Assembly: GCA_016649745.1 (NCBI GenBank)
Contig: JAENXD010000003.1
Coordinates: 1-37,922, forward strand
Length of the DNA stretch: 37,922 nt
Direction: 5' to 3'
Source: Flavobacteriaceae bacterium
Lineage (GTDB): Bacteria > Bacteroidota > Bacteroidia > Flavobacteriales > Flavobacteriaceae
This document shows positions 1 to 9,142 of the stretch, piece by piece. The translations under genes were made by a program, and so were the position numbers. A model generated the notes under the pieces. That model had not been told where the DNA came from. It saw only the letters and a program-made list of their open reading frames with translations, and made no database searches. The number at the start of each line of letters is the position of its first letter. Position 1 is the first letter of the stretch.

Positions 1-717
1 AAAGATGCCTCTTTAGCGACAAAATATCAAACCGTTTCAAATATAAAAGGATTAACTTTAAACGGAGGATTTCAGTATAAAAGAAAATTAAATACTAAAT
101 TAGATTTCCTTTTCGGAGGAAATTTTAATTTTAATAATGAACTTGAAGCGAATGGAAATGAATATTTATATACAATTGATTTGGCTTCAGGTGTTCAAAA
201 AGATATTAATTATGAAGAAGAAGTTAAAGGAATCCTAAAATCCCCTTTAAAATCCACCATAGGTCTTGGCTTGGGTAAAGATAACAAATGGTATGCAGGT
301 GTTGATTACAGTTTTCAAAATGCATTGGAACTAAATGGTGGTGTTTTTAATAATTATTCAAAAATTGATTACGATAAATACAGTAAATTAGCAGTAGGAG
401 GTTTTTATACCCCAAAATTTAATTCAATCAACAGTTATTGGGATAGAATTACCTACAGAGCTGGAGTGAAATTTGAAAACACCGGATTGTTGGTTGACGC
501 ATCGGGTAATGGCACCGATTTTACTGCAATTAATGATTTTGGCATATCTTTTGGAGTAGGGTTACCAATGAGTAAGCAACTGTCCAATTTGAATATCGGA
601 TTTGAGATTGGAAAAAGAGGACAAACAACGAACGGCTTAGTACAAGAAAATTATGTTAATTTCAGATTAGGCCTTTCATTAAACGACAAATGGTTTAAAA
701 AATTAGAAATATTTTAA
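1..717 (+). CDS. Outer-membrane beta-barrel protein, C-terminal part (5' end outside window)
   Basis: The frame is open from base 1, so at least 238 residues of a longer protein are present; the first in-window start-like codon is a TTG at 181, well inside the protein. The residues show alternating polar/aromatic strands rich in Gly, Asn and Tyr (GGFQYKRKL, WYAGVDYSF, YVNFRLGLSL) and end in a terminal Phe (KLEIF), as outer-membrane barrels do. In Flavobacteriaceae an OmpP1/FadL-like or unnamed barrel usually precedes the TPR-lptC pair found here, often after coaX. It lies 15 bp from the next gene and is probably cotranscribed. The exact family is not certain because the N-terminus is missing. 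Confidence 0.7.
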   Translation, partial: KDASLATKYQTVSNIKGLTLNGGFQYKRKLNTKLDFLFGGNFNFNNELEANGNEYLYTIDLASGVQKDINYEEEVKGILKSPLKSTIGLGLGKDNKWYAGVDYSFQNALELNGGVFNNYSKIDYDKYSKLAVGGFYTPKFNSINSYWDRITYRAGVKFENTGLLVDASGNGTDFTAINDFGISFGVGLPMSKQLSNLNIGFEIGKRGQTTNGLVQENYVNFRLGLSLNDKWFKKLEIF

Positions 718-732
718 TTAAAAATTAAGACG

Positions 733-2085
733 ATGAAACAAATGAGACAAATTTTAGCTGTATTATTATTTATAGTTTCAGCCCCTGCTGTTTTTTCACA
801 GGCAGATCAAGAATGTATTGTAAAATACAACCTGTTCAAAGGCGATTACAGCGCAGGTAAATATGATATGGCTTATGAAAATTGGCTTTGGACAATGGAT
901 CATTGCCCAACACTTACTGTGAATATTTACAAATTGGGCATTAAAATTGCCGAAAATCGTTTAGAAACTGCAACATCTGAAGCTGATAAAGCTGCTGCAA
1001 TAAAACTTGTTGAAAGAGTTTATAATCAGAGATTGGAGAATTTTCCTCAAGATTTAGCTAGAATTTATAGTGACTTTGCAACATTTAAAGATGCTCATGG
1101 CGCTTCAGAAGATGAAGTATTTGCTTTATTGGAAAAATCCTTTAAATCAGATCCTACGGAAATCTCTCCAACTAATATTTACAGATATTTTGACATTATA
1201 TTAAATAAATATAAAGATACAAATCCACAAATAGTATTTGATACCTATGATGAAGTAGGTGAAGGCATCGAATTAAAAAGAGAAGAATATTCAAAACAAT
1301 TAGATCTTATTAATGCTAAAGATTCTCTAAATTTAAGTGATAGAGATAAAAGAAGCAAAATTGCCATTGATCAAACTTTAAGCAATTTAGAGCTTGTTGA
1401 GACTGGATTAGATGCAAAACTGTCAGCAATTTCTACTTGCGAGAACTTAATCCCTTTGAATAAAAAGTATTTTGAAGAGAATAAAAATGATGCGGTATGG
1501 TTAAAAAGAGCTGTTTCCAGAATGTACAATAAAGAATGTACAGACGATCCATTTTATGATGTATTGGTTGAAGCCTACGTAAAGGCAGATCCTTCCCCTC
1601 AAGCTTCTGTATTTTATGCCGGTATCTTAATGAAAAATGGAGAAACCAACAAAGCAATGGAATATTTTAAAAAAGCAATCGAACAGGAAACAGATTCTTA
1701 CAGCAGAGCTAGATATGCATTAAGAGTTGCTGAAATATTAAGGAAAAAAGGAAGATTGGAAGAAGCTAGAAGCTATGCATATAAAACTATAGAGTATCAG
1801 CCAACAATGGGTAAAGCCTATTTATTGATCGCAAGTATGTACGCATCAAGTGCCAACTCTTGCGGAACCGATGTGGTTTCTAAAAGAATGGTTTATGTTG
1901 CTGCTTTAAATAAAGCATTAAAAGCAAAATCAGTTGACCCAAGTATTAGTTCATTGGCGAATAGATTTATTTCAAACTATTCAGAGAATGTACCAAGTAA
2001 AAAAGATTTATTTGTAGCTGGAGTACAATCAGGATCCAGACATAAAATAGGTTGTTGGATTAATGAAACAGTAATAGTTCCGTAA
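733..2085 (+). CDS. Exported TPR-repeat protein
   Basis: 450 residues. A Sec signal peptide is visible (MKQMRQILAVLLFIVSAPAV, then FSQAD), predicting a periplasmic protein. Residues about 285-370 carry TPR-like helical pairs (ASVFYAGILMKNGETNKAME, ARSYAYKTIEYQPTMGKAY), and the rest is largely helical. Two cysteine-containing motifs (DHCP near residue 58, CGTD near 376) could form disulfides. Sitting between an outer-membrane barrel and lptC, it is likely part of an envelope-biogenesis operon; TPR proteins often act as assembly scaffolds, but no specific partner can be read from the sequence. The start ATG follows an A-rich leader without a clear Shine-Dalgarno, which is normal for this phylum. 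Confidence 0.75.
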   Translation: MKQMRQILAVLLFIVSAPAVFSQADQECIVKYNLFKGDYSAGKYDMAYENWLWTMDHCPTLTVNIYKLGIKIAENRLETATSEADKAAAIKLVERVYNQRLENFPQDLARIYSDFATFKDAHGASEDEVFALLEKSFKSDPTEISPTNIYRYFDIILNKYKDTNPQIVFDTYDEVGEGIELKREEYSKQLDLINAKDSLNLSDRDKRSKIAIDQTLSNLELVETGLDAKLSAISTCENLIPLNKKYFEENKNDAVWLKRAVSRMYNKECTDDPFYDVLVEAYVKADPSPQASVFYAGILMKNGETNKAMEYFKKAIEQETDSYSRARYALRVAEILRKKGRLEEARSYAYKTIEYQPTMGKAYLLIASMYASSANSCGTDVVSKRMVYVAALNKALKAKSVDPSISSLANRFISNYSENVPSKKDLFVAGVQSGSRHKIGCWINETVIVP

Positions 2086-2122
2086 ATTAGATTTAAAATA
2101 TTATAATTGATATATTTGTTGA

Positions 2123-2683
2123 ATGACAAAATCAGTTGTTAATAAAATAAAAAGCATTGCTATGGTTTTAATCACAGCAATGTTTTTTTCATGTACAAAT
2201 GATGTAAAAGAGGTGAGGGATTTTTTGGCCGATAAAAATTTACCGATTGGAGAAGCTTATAAAATTAACCATAAACATACGGATTCCGGACGCGTTGACA
2301 TTAAAATGAGAGCTCCTGTGATGCTTGATTTCAGTAACAGAGAAAATCATCCCTACAATGAATTTCCAAAGGGAATAAAAATTACCTCCATTGAAAAGAA
2401 TGGGGATTCTGTTACAGTAGAGGGAGATTACGCTAAGAGTTATAGGAAAACAGAAGTTTCTGAAATAAAAAATAATGTAGTCGTAAAAAATTATGCCCAA
2501 AAAAATAAACTGGTAACCGAACAAATTTATTGGGATCAAAAGACACATTATTTTTTTACCGAGAAAAAATTCGCATTTTACACTGCAACTGATACTATAT
2601 ATGGAACCGGCTTTGAATCTACAGAAGATTTAAAAACGTGGTGGGTGAAAAATCAGAGTGGCGTAATTAACATTAAAGAATAA
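2123..2683 (+). CDS. lptC: LPS export ABC transporter periplasmic protein LptC
   Basis: 186 residues, the usual LptC size. The N-terminus has a lipoprotein-like or anchor segment (SIAMVLITAMFFSCTNDVKE) with a candidate lipobox Cys at residue 24, then a beta-rich region with the LptC-type features of this phylum: GRVDIKMRAPVMLDF near the start of the jellyroll, YPKGI/FPKGI-type 'EFPKGIKI', and a late 'YGTGFESTEDLKTWWVKNQSG' segment equivalent to the GxGfesn.d motif of LptA/LptC proteins. LptC bridges the inner-membrane LptBFG complex and the LptA bridge during lipopolysaccharide export. It follows the TPR gene by 37 bp and precedes a small membrane protein gene by 8 bp, so it is in an operon. 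Confidence 0.8.
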   Translation: MTKSVVNKIKSIAMVLITAMFFSCTNDVKEVRDFLADKNLPIGEAYKINHKHTDSGRVDIKMRAPVMLDFSNRENHPYNEFPKGIKITSIEKNGDSVTVEGDYAKSYRKTEVSEIKNNVVVKNYAQKNKLVTEQIYWDQKTHYFFTEKKFAFYTATDTIYGTGFESTEDLKTWWVKNQSGVINIKE

Positions 2684-2691
2684 AATATAAG

Positions 2692-2886
2692 ATGCAAAAC
2701 CTTTGGAAAATATTTGAGTATGGGTATTTAGTAATAGCCGTTGTATTTAGTGTAGAAACAATACTGAATTGGAATACTGATAGAGAACGTGCCTATTTGT
2801 TGGCCGGATTTTCAATATTGGCAGTTTTTATGTATTTTTTCAGGAGACGTTTCAGAAAAAAAAGAGAAACACCAAAAAATAATTAA
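2692..2886 (+). CDS. Small two-helix membrane protein, conserved position
   Basis: 64 residues: a first hydrophobic stretch (YGYLVIAVVFSVETIL, about residues 9-24), a short charged turn (NWNTDRERA), a second hydrophobic stretch (YLLAGFSILAVFMYFF, about 35-50) and a basic tail (RRRFRKKRETPKNN), so both ends are predicted cytoplasmic. I do not recognise a named family; small proteins like this sit between lptC and the CBS-domain gene in related genomes. It starts 8 bp after lptC. Its TAA stop (2884-2886) directly abuts the TTG start of the next gene in the same frame. Confidence 0.65.
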   Translation: MQNLWKIFEYGYLVIAVVFSVETILNWNTDRERAYLLAGFSILAVFMYFFRRRFRKKRETPKNN

Positions 2887-4152
2887 TTGGAAATACAAAT
2901 TCCCGTCATATTAATTTCAATACTGCTTTCCGCTTTCTTTTCGGGAATGGAAATCGCCTATATAACAGCCAATAAATTTCAAATAGAACTTCAAAAGAGG
3001 AAAGAGGGATTTACTTCAAAAATTGTTGGCAAATTAACTGCTAAATCATCAAAATTTATTACGACCATGTTGGTTGGCAATAACATTTCTTTGGTAATTT
3101 ACAGTTTTTTTATGGGTGAAATTATTACCGAAAAATTATTGAGTCCACAATTAAATGATTTCTCAACATTAATAATCCAAACCTTAATTTCAACAATAAT
3201 AATTTTGGTTACCGCTGAATTTTTGCCAAAAGCAATATTTAGAATTTATGCCAACGAAATGTTTTGGTTTTTTGCGCCTTTAGCTTACTTTTTTTACATT
3301 ATATTTCATTTCATTTCCGATTTTATTACAGCAATTTCCGATTATTTATTGAAAACTTTTTTTAATACTGCTAATGATGAGAAACAAACTGAATTCAGTA
3401 AAGAAGAGCTTGGGAATTACATCACGAAACAATTGGAAAACAGTGATGATTTTGAAGAAGTGGATTCTGAAATTCAAATTTTTCAAAATGCACTTGAGTT
3501 TGATACGGTAAAGTCCCGTGAAATCATGATTCCAAGAACCGAAATTGTTGCCGTTGACATTAATGAGGATATTGCCAATTTGAAAGAATTATTTATACAA
3601 ACTGGATATTCGAAAATTTTGGTTTATGATGGTTCTTTAGATAATGTTTTGGGTTATGCCATTGCATTTGAATTGTTTAAAAAGCCAAAAGACATTAAAT
3701 CCATTTTAATGCCGGTGGAATTTGTTCCTGAAAGTATGCTGATAAACAATGTGCTAAACATTTTAATTAAAAAGAAAAGAAGCATATCCGTTGTGCTCGA
3801 TGAATTTGGCGGAACATCTGGAATCATTTCCATAGAAGATATTGTTGAAGAATTATTCGGTGAAATTATTGATGAACATGATACCGTAGATTTGTTGGAA
3901 AATAAAATTAATGATGGAGAATTTGAATTTTCGGCACGGTTGGAAGTGGATTATTTAAATGAAACCTACAATTTAAATATTGAAGAAAGTGAAGCCTATG
4001 AAACCCTGGGGGGATTTATTGTTTATCATAATGAAGACATTCCAAAAGAAGATGAAATCATTGAAATTAACAATTTACATTTTAAAATGTTGAAGGTAGA
4101 TTCTTCGAAAATTATGGAAGTTTATCTAAAACTTTTAGATAAAGTCGATTAA
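2887..4152 (+). CDS. CNNM/HlyC-CorC type membrane protein with CBS domains (hemolysin family)
   Basis: 421 residues. Order: N-terminal DUF21/CNNM membrane domain (about 1-180; opening IQIPVILISILLSAFFSGME and AEFLPKAIF are typical), a CBS pair (about 200-325; REIMIPRTEIVAVD, ISVVLDEFGGTSGIISIEDI, VEELFGEIIDEHD), and a C-terminal CorC/HlyC FAD-like domain (about 340-421; ARLEVDYLNETYNL, YETLGGFIV). The family is linked to Mg2+/Co2+ efflux or resistance; the 'hemolysin' label is historical. The start is TTG: the next ATG (residue 21) would delete the first conserved helix. The TTG touches the upstream stop codon with no spacer, so translation is probably coupled. Confidence 0.88.
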   Translation: MEIQIPVILISILLSAFFSGMEIAYITANKFQIELQKRKEGFTSKIVGKLTAKSSKFITTMLVGNNISLVIYSFFMGEIITEKLLSPQLNDFSTLIIQTLISTIIILVTAEFLPKAIFRIYANEMFWFFAPLAYFFYIIFHFISDFITAISDYLLKTFFNTANDEKQTEFSKEELGNYITKQLENSDDFEEVDSEIQIFQNALEFDTVKSREIMIPRTEIVAVDINEDIANLKELFIQTGYSKILVYDGSLDNVLGYAIAFELFKKPKDIKSILMPVEFVPESMLINNVLNILIKKKRSISVVLDEFGGTSGIISIEDIVEELFGEIIDEHDTVDLLENKINDGEFEFSARLEVDYLNETYNLNIEESEAYETLGGFIVYHNEDIPKEDEIIEINNLHFKMLKVDSSKIMEVYLKLLDKVD

Positions 4153-4230
4153 TGGTTTACAACTTCCTGAAATTACCTTTTTTTGTAATTAATAATAATT
4201 ATTTCACTTTCATAATTAATAACTAAATCG

Positions 4231-4238
4231 TATTTTCG
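4231..4238 (+). promoter_or_regulatory. Predicted -7 element for ppiD
   Basis: TATTTTCG matches the Bacteroidetes -7 consensus TAnnTTTG at 7 of 8 positions and lies 31 bp before the ppiD start in an A+T-rich gap. No clear -33 box. Confidence 0.4.
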
Positions 4239-4269
4239 CACACTGTAATAAAAGAAAATAACTATAGAA

Positions 4270-6435
4270 ATGGCAATTTTATCAAAAATTAGAGATCGTT
4301 CAATGTTCCTAATCCTAATTGTAGGTTTAGCGCTTTTTGCATTTGTACTTGATCCGAGTTCAATTCAGCAATTTTTCAGTGCTACCAAAGCGAATTCAAT
4401 AGGTGAGGTGAACGGAGAAAACATTGACAGAGAGGAGTTTGCGAAACTAGTTGAAAATTATAAATCACAAAGTGGAGGAAGAGTTTCACAAATGCAGGCC
4501 GTGAATGCTGTTTGGAATAATTTGGTTGGTGAAAAAATATTCCAATCTCAATTGGAAGGAGCCGGAATTGTAGTGGGTGAAAAGGATATTTGGGATGCTA
4601 TGGTGGCATTGCCGGAAATTCAAAATTCGCCGCTTTTTAAAAATGAAGCCGGACTTTTTAATGAAGAAAAATTAAAAGAATATATTGCCAATATGAAAGC
4701 CGATGCTGAAGCAGGAAACAGTCAGGCTTGGTTAAATTGGTTAGAAACTGAAAAAAGTATTAAGCAAAATTTAGAACGTCAGGCTTATACTTCTTTGGTG
4801 TCTGCTGGTTTAGGTGCTTCGTTAAAAGAAGGTGAACGTGATTACTTATACCAAAATACTAAAATTGATGCACAATTTGTTTATGTTCCATATGCAACAA
4901 TTGACGATAATGCAGCTAAGGTATCAAAAGAAGAAATTCAAAAATATTTGGAAAAAAATTCCAAACGATTTAAGTCTGAAGCTACTCGTTCCATCGATTA
5001 TGTGAGATTTGATATTGTGTCATCTGAAGAAGATGATGAAAGCGTTAGAAAAGAAGTGGCTAACTTTATCAATGATAGAGAGGAATTCAGCAGTGCAGCA
5101 AACACTAAAGTTCAAATTTCCGGATTAAAAAACGCTCAAAATTATGAAGCTTTTTTGAGTGATAATAGATCCGATTTGGCCATTGATAATAATTACTATT
5201 ATAAAATCCAACTTCCTGCAGCAATTGCTGACACTATTTTTAGCGGTTCTGTTGGTGATGTCGTAGGGCCTTATAAAGACAATGGCTACTACAAAATTTC
5301 TAAAATTGTAGATTTTGAGCAGGTGCCTGACTCTGTTAAATCAAGTCATATCTTGGTTCCTTATGCAGGAGCTGTAAGATCAACTTCATTAAAAACAAAA
5401 GAAGAAGCTAAAAAAACAGCAGACAGTATTTTTGCTTTGGTTAAAAACGACAAAATAAAATATACTGAAATTGCAGATCAAATAAATACCGATCCCACAA
5501 AAGGTAAGGGTGGTGATATTGGATGGATAAGAAAAGATCAAGCTTTTTCAGATTCATTTGATAAAGATTTTGCCAATTTTATTTATAAAAATCCGGCAGG
5601 AAGCATTGCTGTTGTTGAAACGGCATTTGGTTTTCATATTATTAGAGTAGATGAGCAAAAAAATTCAGAAAAAGCAGTGAAACTAGTTTCTTTTGCGCGA
5701 TTGATAAATCCTTCTGAGGTTACTGAAAATTCTGTTTTTGAAAAAGCAGAAACGCTTGCTTCTAATTTGGCAAATGGTGAAAAATTAGAAGATCTTTCGA
5801 AAAAGAAAAATTATACCGTTCAATCTGCAAAAAATCTTAAAGTATTGGATGAAAATATTCCAGGTTTAAACATTCAACGTCCAATTGTTATTTGGGCATT
5901 TTCCAATGAACGTGAACTTGGAGATTCTAAACGCTTTGATGTTGATGTAAATGGTAAAAGAGGCTATGTTGTGGTTGTTCTTCAAGCCAAAACTGAGAAA
6001 GATGGTTTAGTGGCTAATGCAGATGTTTTAGCAAAAATTCAGCCTGAATTAATCAACAAGAAAAAGGCAGAAATGATTAAAGCAAAAATTAAAGGTACCA
6101 CTTTAGAAGAAATTGCAAAAAACACCAATACAACGGTTAATGTAGCATCAAGTGTAACTTTGCTTAATCCGTTATTATCCGGTGTTGGGAATGAACCTTC
6201 TGTAGTTGGCGCAATGTCTACCATAAAACTAAACGAAGTTTCAAATCCAATAGAAGGTAATAAAAAAGGGGTGTTTGCTGTTAAAGTAGTAAAACGTGAT
6301 GCTCCTGTGAAATTAGATAATTATGATATGTATCGTAATAGAATAATAGAAAATTTGAAAGCGAGATCTTTCCAGTTATTTCAAGTATTGGAAGAAACTG
6401 CCGATATTAAGGATAATAGAGGTAGCTACTATTAA
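4270..6435 (+). CDS. ppiD: PpiD/SurA-type peptidyl-prolyl isomerase chaperone, membrane anchored
   Basis: 721 residues. A single N-terminal membrane anchor (MFLILIVGLALFAFVLDP, about residues 12-29) is followed by a SurA_N-like chaperone region (GEVNGENIDREEFAKLVENY, about 45-65 onward) and one parvulin PPIase domain at about 355-465 (SSHILVPYAG, then GKGGDIGWIRKDQAF and AFGFHIIRVDEQ). A further helical chaperone region closes the protein. PpiD assists folding of proteins leaving the Sec translocon and outer-membrane precursors. The length is typical of Bacteroidetes homologues and longer than the E. coli protein. A strong hairpin follows 17 bp after the stop. It is separated from the upstream CBS gene by 117 bp with its own promoter candidate. 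Confidence 0.88.
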   Translation: MAILSKIRDRSMFLILIVGLALFAFVLDPSSIQQFFSATKANSIGEVNGENIDREEFAKLVENYKSQSGGRVSQMQAVNAVWNNLVGEKIFQSQLEGAGIVVGEKDIWDAMVALPEIQNSPLFKNEAGLFNEEKLKEYIANMKADAEAGNSQAWLNWLETEKSIKQNLERQAYTSLVSAGLGASLKEGERDYLYQNTKIDAQFVYVPYATIDDNAAKVSKEEIQKYLEKNSKRFKSEATRSIDYVRFDIVSSEEDDESVRKEVANFINDREEFSSAANTKVQISGLKNAQNYEAFLSDNRSDLAIDNNYYYKIQLPAAIADTIFSGSVGDVVGPYKDNGYYKISKIVDFEQVPDSVKSSHILVPYAGAVRSTSLKTKEEAKKTADSIFALVKNDKIKYTEIADQINTDPTKGKGGDIGWIRKDQAFSDSFDKDFANFIYKNPAGSIAVVETAFGFHIIRVDEQKNSEKAVKLVSFARLINPSEVTENSVFEKAETLASNLANGEKLEDLSKKKNYTVQSAKNLKVLDENIPGLNIQRPIVIWAFSNERELGDSKRFDVDVNGKRGYVVVVLQAKTEKDGLVANADVLAKIQPELINKKKAEMIKAKIKGTTLEEIAKNTNTTVNVASSVTLLNPLLSGVGNEPSVVGAMSTIKLNEVSNPIEGNKKGVFAVKVVKRDAPVKLDNYDMYRNRIIENLKARSFQLFQVLEETADIKDNRGSYY

Positions 6436-6451
6436 TTGAAAGAAAATATTT

Positions 6452-6489
6452 AAATAAAAAAAGCGAGCTACTGCTCGCTTTTTTTATTT
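6452..6489. terminator. Bidirectional Rho-independent terminator between ppiD and rho
   Basis: Perfect arms AAGCGAGC (6461-6468) and GCTCGCTT (6473-6480) around a TACT loop, extended by A/T pairs to 6452 and 6489. A-tract on the left and T-tract on the right make it usable by the converging ppiD and rho transcripts. Confidence 0.9.
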
Positions 6490-6600
6490 TTTATCCTATC
6501 CCCAATCCTTTCCGAAGGAAAGGGAGTTTGTTTTTAGTTAATTCAAGATTTTAGAATTTTCCTATAACCTTTTAATTTTTAACATATAAACTTATAACAA

Positions 6601-8409
6601 TTACCCATTCATAGAGATTAAAAATTCTTCATTTGAAGTGGTGTATTGAATTTTACTTTTAATGAATTCCATCGCTTCTACCGGGTTCATATCAGCTAAA
6701 TATTTTCTAAGAATCCACATACGTTTTACTGTTTTTGGATCTAACAATAAATCATCTCTACGAGTGCTAGATTTAACAAGGTCAATAGCTGGGTAAATTC
6801 TTCGGTTGGCAATATTTCTTTCCAATTGAAGCTCCATATTTCCGGTACCTTTAAATTCTTCAAAGATAACTTCATCCATTTTAGAACCAGTTTCGGTTAA
6901 TGCAGTAGCAATAATTGTTAATGAACCTCCATTTTCTATATTTCTTGCAGCTCCAAAAAATCGTTTTGGCTTGTGCAAGGCGTTGGCATCAATACCACCT
7001 GATAAAATTTTACCTGATGCAGGCGCAACGGTATTATATGCTCTGGCCAAACGGGTGATGGAATCTAATAAAATAACCACATCGTGTCCGCATTCAACCA
7101 AACGTTTTGCTTTTTCTAAAACAATATTGGCAACCCTTACATGTTTTTCAGCCGGTTCGTCAAAAGTTGAAGCTACAACTTCACCTCTTACGCTTCGTTG
7201 CATGTCTGTTACCTCTTCGGGTCTTTCATCAATTAATAGAATAATTTGATAAACTTCCGGGTGATTTGAAGCAATTGAATTCGCAATGTCTTTAAGCAAC
7301 ATTGTTTTGCCCGTTTTAGGCTGTGAAACAATCATCCCTCTTTGTCCTTTTCCTATCGGACAAAATAAATCCATAATTCTTGTGGAAAGCGTGCTGTTTT
7401 TTCCAGCCAAATTGAATTTTTCCTGCGGAAATAAAGGCGTTAAATGTTCAAATGAAACACGGTCCCTAACCACATTTGGATTTAATCCGTTTATTTTTGA
7501 AACGCGGATTAAAGGAAAGTATTTTTCACCTTCTTTTGGCGGTCTAACCACACCTTTTACAGTATCTCCGGTTTTTAAACCAAACAATTTAACTTGTGAT
7601 TGAGATAAATAAATATCATCCGGTGATGAAAGATAGTTGTAGTCGGATGAACGTAAGAAACCATAACCGTCAGGCATCATTTCTAAAACGCCTTCACTTT
7701 CAATAATTCCGTCAAATTCATAATCAGGATCTCTAAAGCGGTTTCCCTGTTTGCGAGGTCCTTTTTCCCTTTGTTGGTTTGTTTGTTGGTTTGTTTGTTG
7801 GTTTCCTTGCTGTTTGTGTTGCTTATGCTGCTGTTTAGGCTGATTTTGTTGTGCTCTTTCTTGTCCATCATTTGTAGTTTCAACAATATTGTTTTCACTA
7901 CTTTCAGGCTGACTTTTAATTTCTGTTTTTGACGAAGGTCTCACCGCTTTTTTGATGGGGACTTTTACAACATCGGTTCTGATTGCAGGTTTTTCAATAG
8001 CTTCAACTGTGGTATTTTCAACAGGAGTTGCTGGTGCCTTTTTTACAGCTCTTTTAAATGGTTTTTTTTCAGTGGAAACTTGTATTGGTTTTACTGATTC
8101 CTCAACTTCAGAATTTTGAATAGGAGCAAAAAGTTCTGGTGCTTTTTCTCGTTTAGGTTGTGAAGTTTTGCTGTTTTTATTCACTTTTGGTGAATTGGCT
8201 TTTAAAACGATTCTTTTGCGTCGTGGTTTATTGTCGTCAGACAAAGCTTCATTATTTGTAATTGCTTCAGGAGCAGCGGCTTGAATGTCTAGAATTAAAT
8301 AAACTAAATCTAGTTTTTTTAATTGACTAAACTTCTTTGCTCCAACGGTTTTAGCAATCTCTTGTAATTCAGAAAGAGATTTATCCTTTAGTTCGGAAAT
8401 TTCAAACAT
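6601..8409 (-). CDS. rho: Transcription termination factor Rho with Bacteroidetes-type long insert
   Basis: 602 residues, against about 420 in E. coli. The Rho_N domain is at 1-45 ([20 protein letters not shown]). Residues about 46-235 are a low-complexity insert, Lys/Pro/Val-rich and then Gln/Asn-rich ([14 protein letters not shown]). An RNA-binding OB fold covers about 240-310 ([20 protein letters not shown]). The RecA-like ATPase has a Walker A ([12 protein letters not shown]), Walker B ([16 protein letters not shown]) and the secondary-channel/R-loop region ([20 protein letters not shown]). It is a hexameric RNA helicase ending transcription. The insert is usual in this phylum and may affect RNA loading or condensation (inference). 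The gene converges on ppiD and diverges from the DUF4293 gene, a conserved arrangement. Confidence 0.97.
   Translation of the reverse strand: MFEISELKDKSLSELQEIAKTVGAKKFSQLKKLDLVYLILDIQAAAPEAITNNEALSDDNKPRRKRIVLKANSPKVNKNSKTSQPKREKAPELFAPIQNSEVEESVKPIQVSTEKKPFKRAVKKAPATPVENTTVEAIEKPAIRTDVVKVPIKKAVRPSSKTEIKSQPESSENNIVETTNDGQERAQQNQPKQQHKQHKQQGNQQTNQQTNQQREKGPRKQGNRFRDPDYEFDGIIESEGVLEMMPDGYGFLRSSDYNYLSSPDDIYLSQSQVKLFGLKTGDTVKGVVRPPKEGEKYFPLIRVSKINGLNPNVVRDRVSFEHLTPLFPQEKFNLAGKNSTLSTRIMDLFCPIGKGQRGMIVSQPKTGKTMLLKDIANSIASNHPEVYQIILLIDERPEEVTDMQRSVRGEVVASTFDEPAEKHVRVANIVLEKAKRLVECGHDVVILLDSITRLARAYNTVAPASGKILSGGIDANALHKPKRFFGAARNIENGGSLTIIATALTETGSKMDEVIFEEFKGTGNMELQLERNIANRRIYPAIDLVKSSTRRDDLLLDPKTVKRMWILRKYLADMNPVEAMEFIKSKIQYTTSNEEFLISMNG
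7770..7805. repeat. In-frame 12-bp minisatellite within rho
   Basis: Three tandem 12-bp units (TTTGTTGGTTTG on the plus strand, last base differing in the third) encode repeated Thr-Asn-Gln-Gln in the Rho insert. The unit is a multiple of three, so copy-number change would keep frame. Confidence 0.85.
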
Positions 8410-8542
8410 TATGTAAATATGTAATAATTGTTAGTGAATAAATGTTGTTATCTTATTAAATTAAGAATTTCATCGTGAATTAATCTGGGTGGTGATTAGT
8501 TTTAGTTGCAGGTCCTGTATTCTATTATGCGGTAGGACTTTG

Positions 8543-8550
8543 CAAATATA
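8543..8550 (-). promoter_or_regulatory. rho: Possible -7 element for rho
   Basis: On the minus strand TATATTTG matches TAnnTTTG fully. It would give a leader of about 130 nt before the rho start. No good -33 match, so the call is tentative. Confidence 0.35.
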
Positions 8551-8596
8551 TAAATTTATTTTATATAGTAATCTTTTAATCTTTAAAAATAAAACG

Positions 8597-8604
8597 TATT
8601 TTTG
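8597..8604 (+). promoter_or_regulatory. Predicted -7 element for the DUF4293 gene
   Basis: TATTTTTG, a full TAnnTTTG match, 17 bp before the ATG at 8622; gives a very short leader. Confidence 0.5.
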
Positions 8605-8621
8605 CTGTAATTGGTATAAAT

Positions 8622-9056
8622 ATGATTCAAAGAATACAATCTGTATATTTATTAATTGCCACAGTGCTTTCAGGAGGGTTCATTTTCCTCTTTAATTTAT
8701 GGACAACTGAGCAGGGAACTAAATTTTACGCATTGGATTCGTTAAGTTCAGCCAATTTGGTATTGGCAAGTGTTTTTGTTTTATTCATGGCATCTGCTTT
8801 ACTAACGCTTATTACAATTTTTCAGTTTAAAAAAAGACAGATGCAGTTTGTTTTAGGGCGGTTAACAATTTTGATTAATTTTATTTTAGTAGGAATTCTC
8901 GTGTATTTTGCACAAAATTTATCCGGAGAAATTAAAATTTCTGAGAAGGGTATTGGGTTACTCATTCCGATTTTTACTATTGTTTTTGTGGCTTTAGCCA
9001 ACAAAGCGATAAAAAAGGATGAAGAACTCGTGAAATCTGTGGACAGATTGCGATAA
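8622..9056 (+). CDS. DUF4293 family four-helix membrane protein
   Basis: 144 residues with four predicted membrane helices (about 8-26, 46-66, 80-99, 108-126) and a charged C-terminus (KAIKKDEELVKSVDRLR). The start MIQRIQSVYLLIATVLSGG is the hallmark opening of DUF4293 proteins, which are confined to Bacteroidetes and usually lie next to rho, as here. Function is unknown; the fixed neighbourhood with rho is the only clue. A longer frame starting near 8489 is not coding: it overlaps the promoter and has no family signature. A strong terminator follows 30 bp after the stop. Confidence 0.85.
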   Translation: MIQRIQSVYLLIATVLSGGFIFLFNLWTTEQGTKFYALDSLSSANLVLASVFVLFMASALLTLITIFQFKKRQMQFVLGRLTILINFILVGILVYFAQNLSGEIKISEKGIGLLIPIFTIVFVALANKAIKKDEELVKSVDRLR

Positions 9057-9086
9057 ACCTACAATCTTTGTATATTTAGTGTGCAG

Positions 9087-9122
9087 AAACCATTTCAATT
9101 TACGTTGAAATGGTTTTTTTTT
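9087..9122 (+). terminator. Rho-independent terminator after the DUF4293 gene
   Basis: Perfect 12-bp arms AAACCATTTCAA (9087-9098) and TTGAAATGGTTT (9105-9116), 6-nt loop, then a T-run to 9122. Confidence 0.92.
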
Positions 9123-9142
9123 GTTTTAGATTATTCATTAAA

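Noticed and set aside
6971-7603. Plus-strand open frames inside rho
   Set aside because: Antisense shadows of the conserved ATPase region.
7741-7900. CRISPR-like or tandem array
   Set aside because: The repeats are a coding Gln/Asn minisatellite in rho; no spacers or cas genes.
8508-8543. Possible hairpin in the rho upstream region (GCAGG-TCCT with AGGA...TTTGC)
   Set aside because: Needs a bulge and two wobble pairs and overlaps the predicted transcription start, so an RNA leader structure is not supported.
8489-8695. 68-residue open frame before the DUF4293 gene
   Set aside because: Overlaps the promoter and the true DUF4293 start in another frame; cysteine-rich random-like composition.
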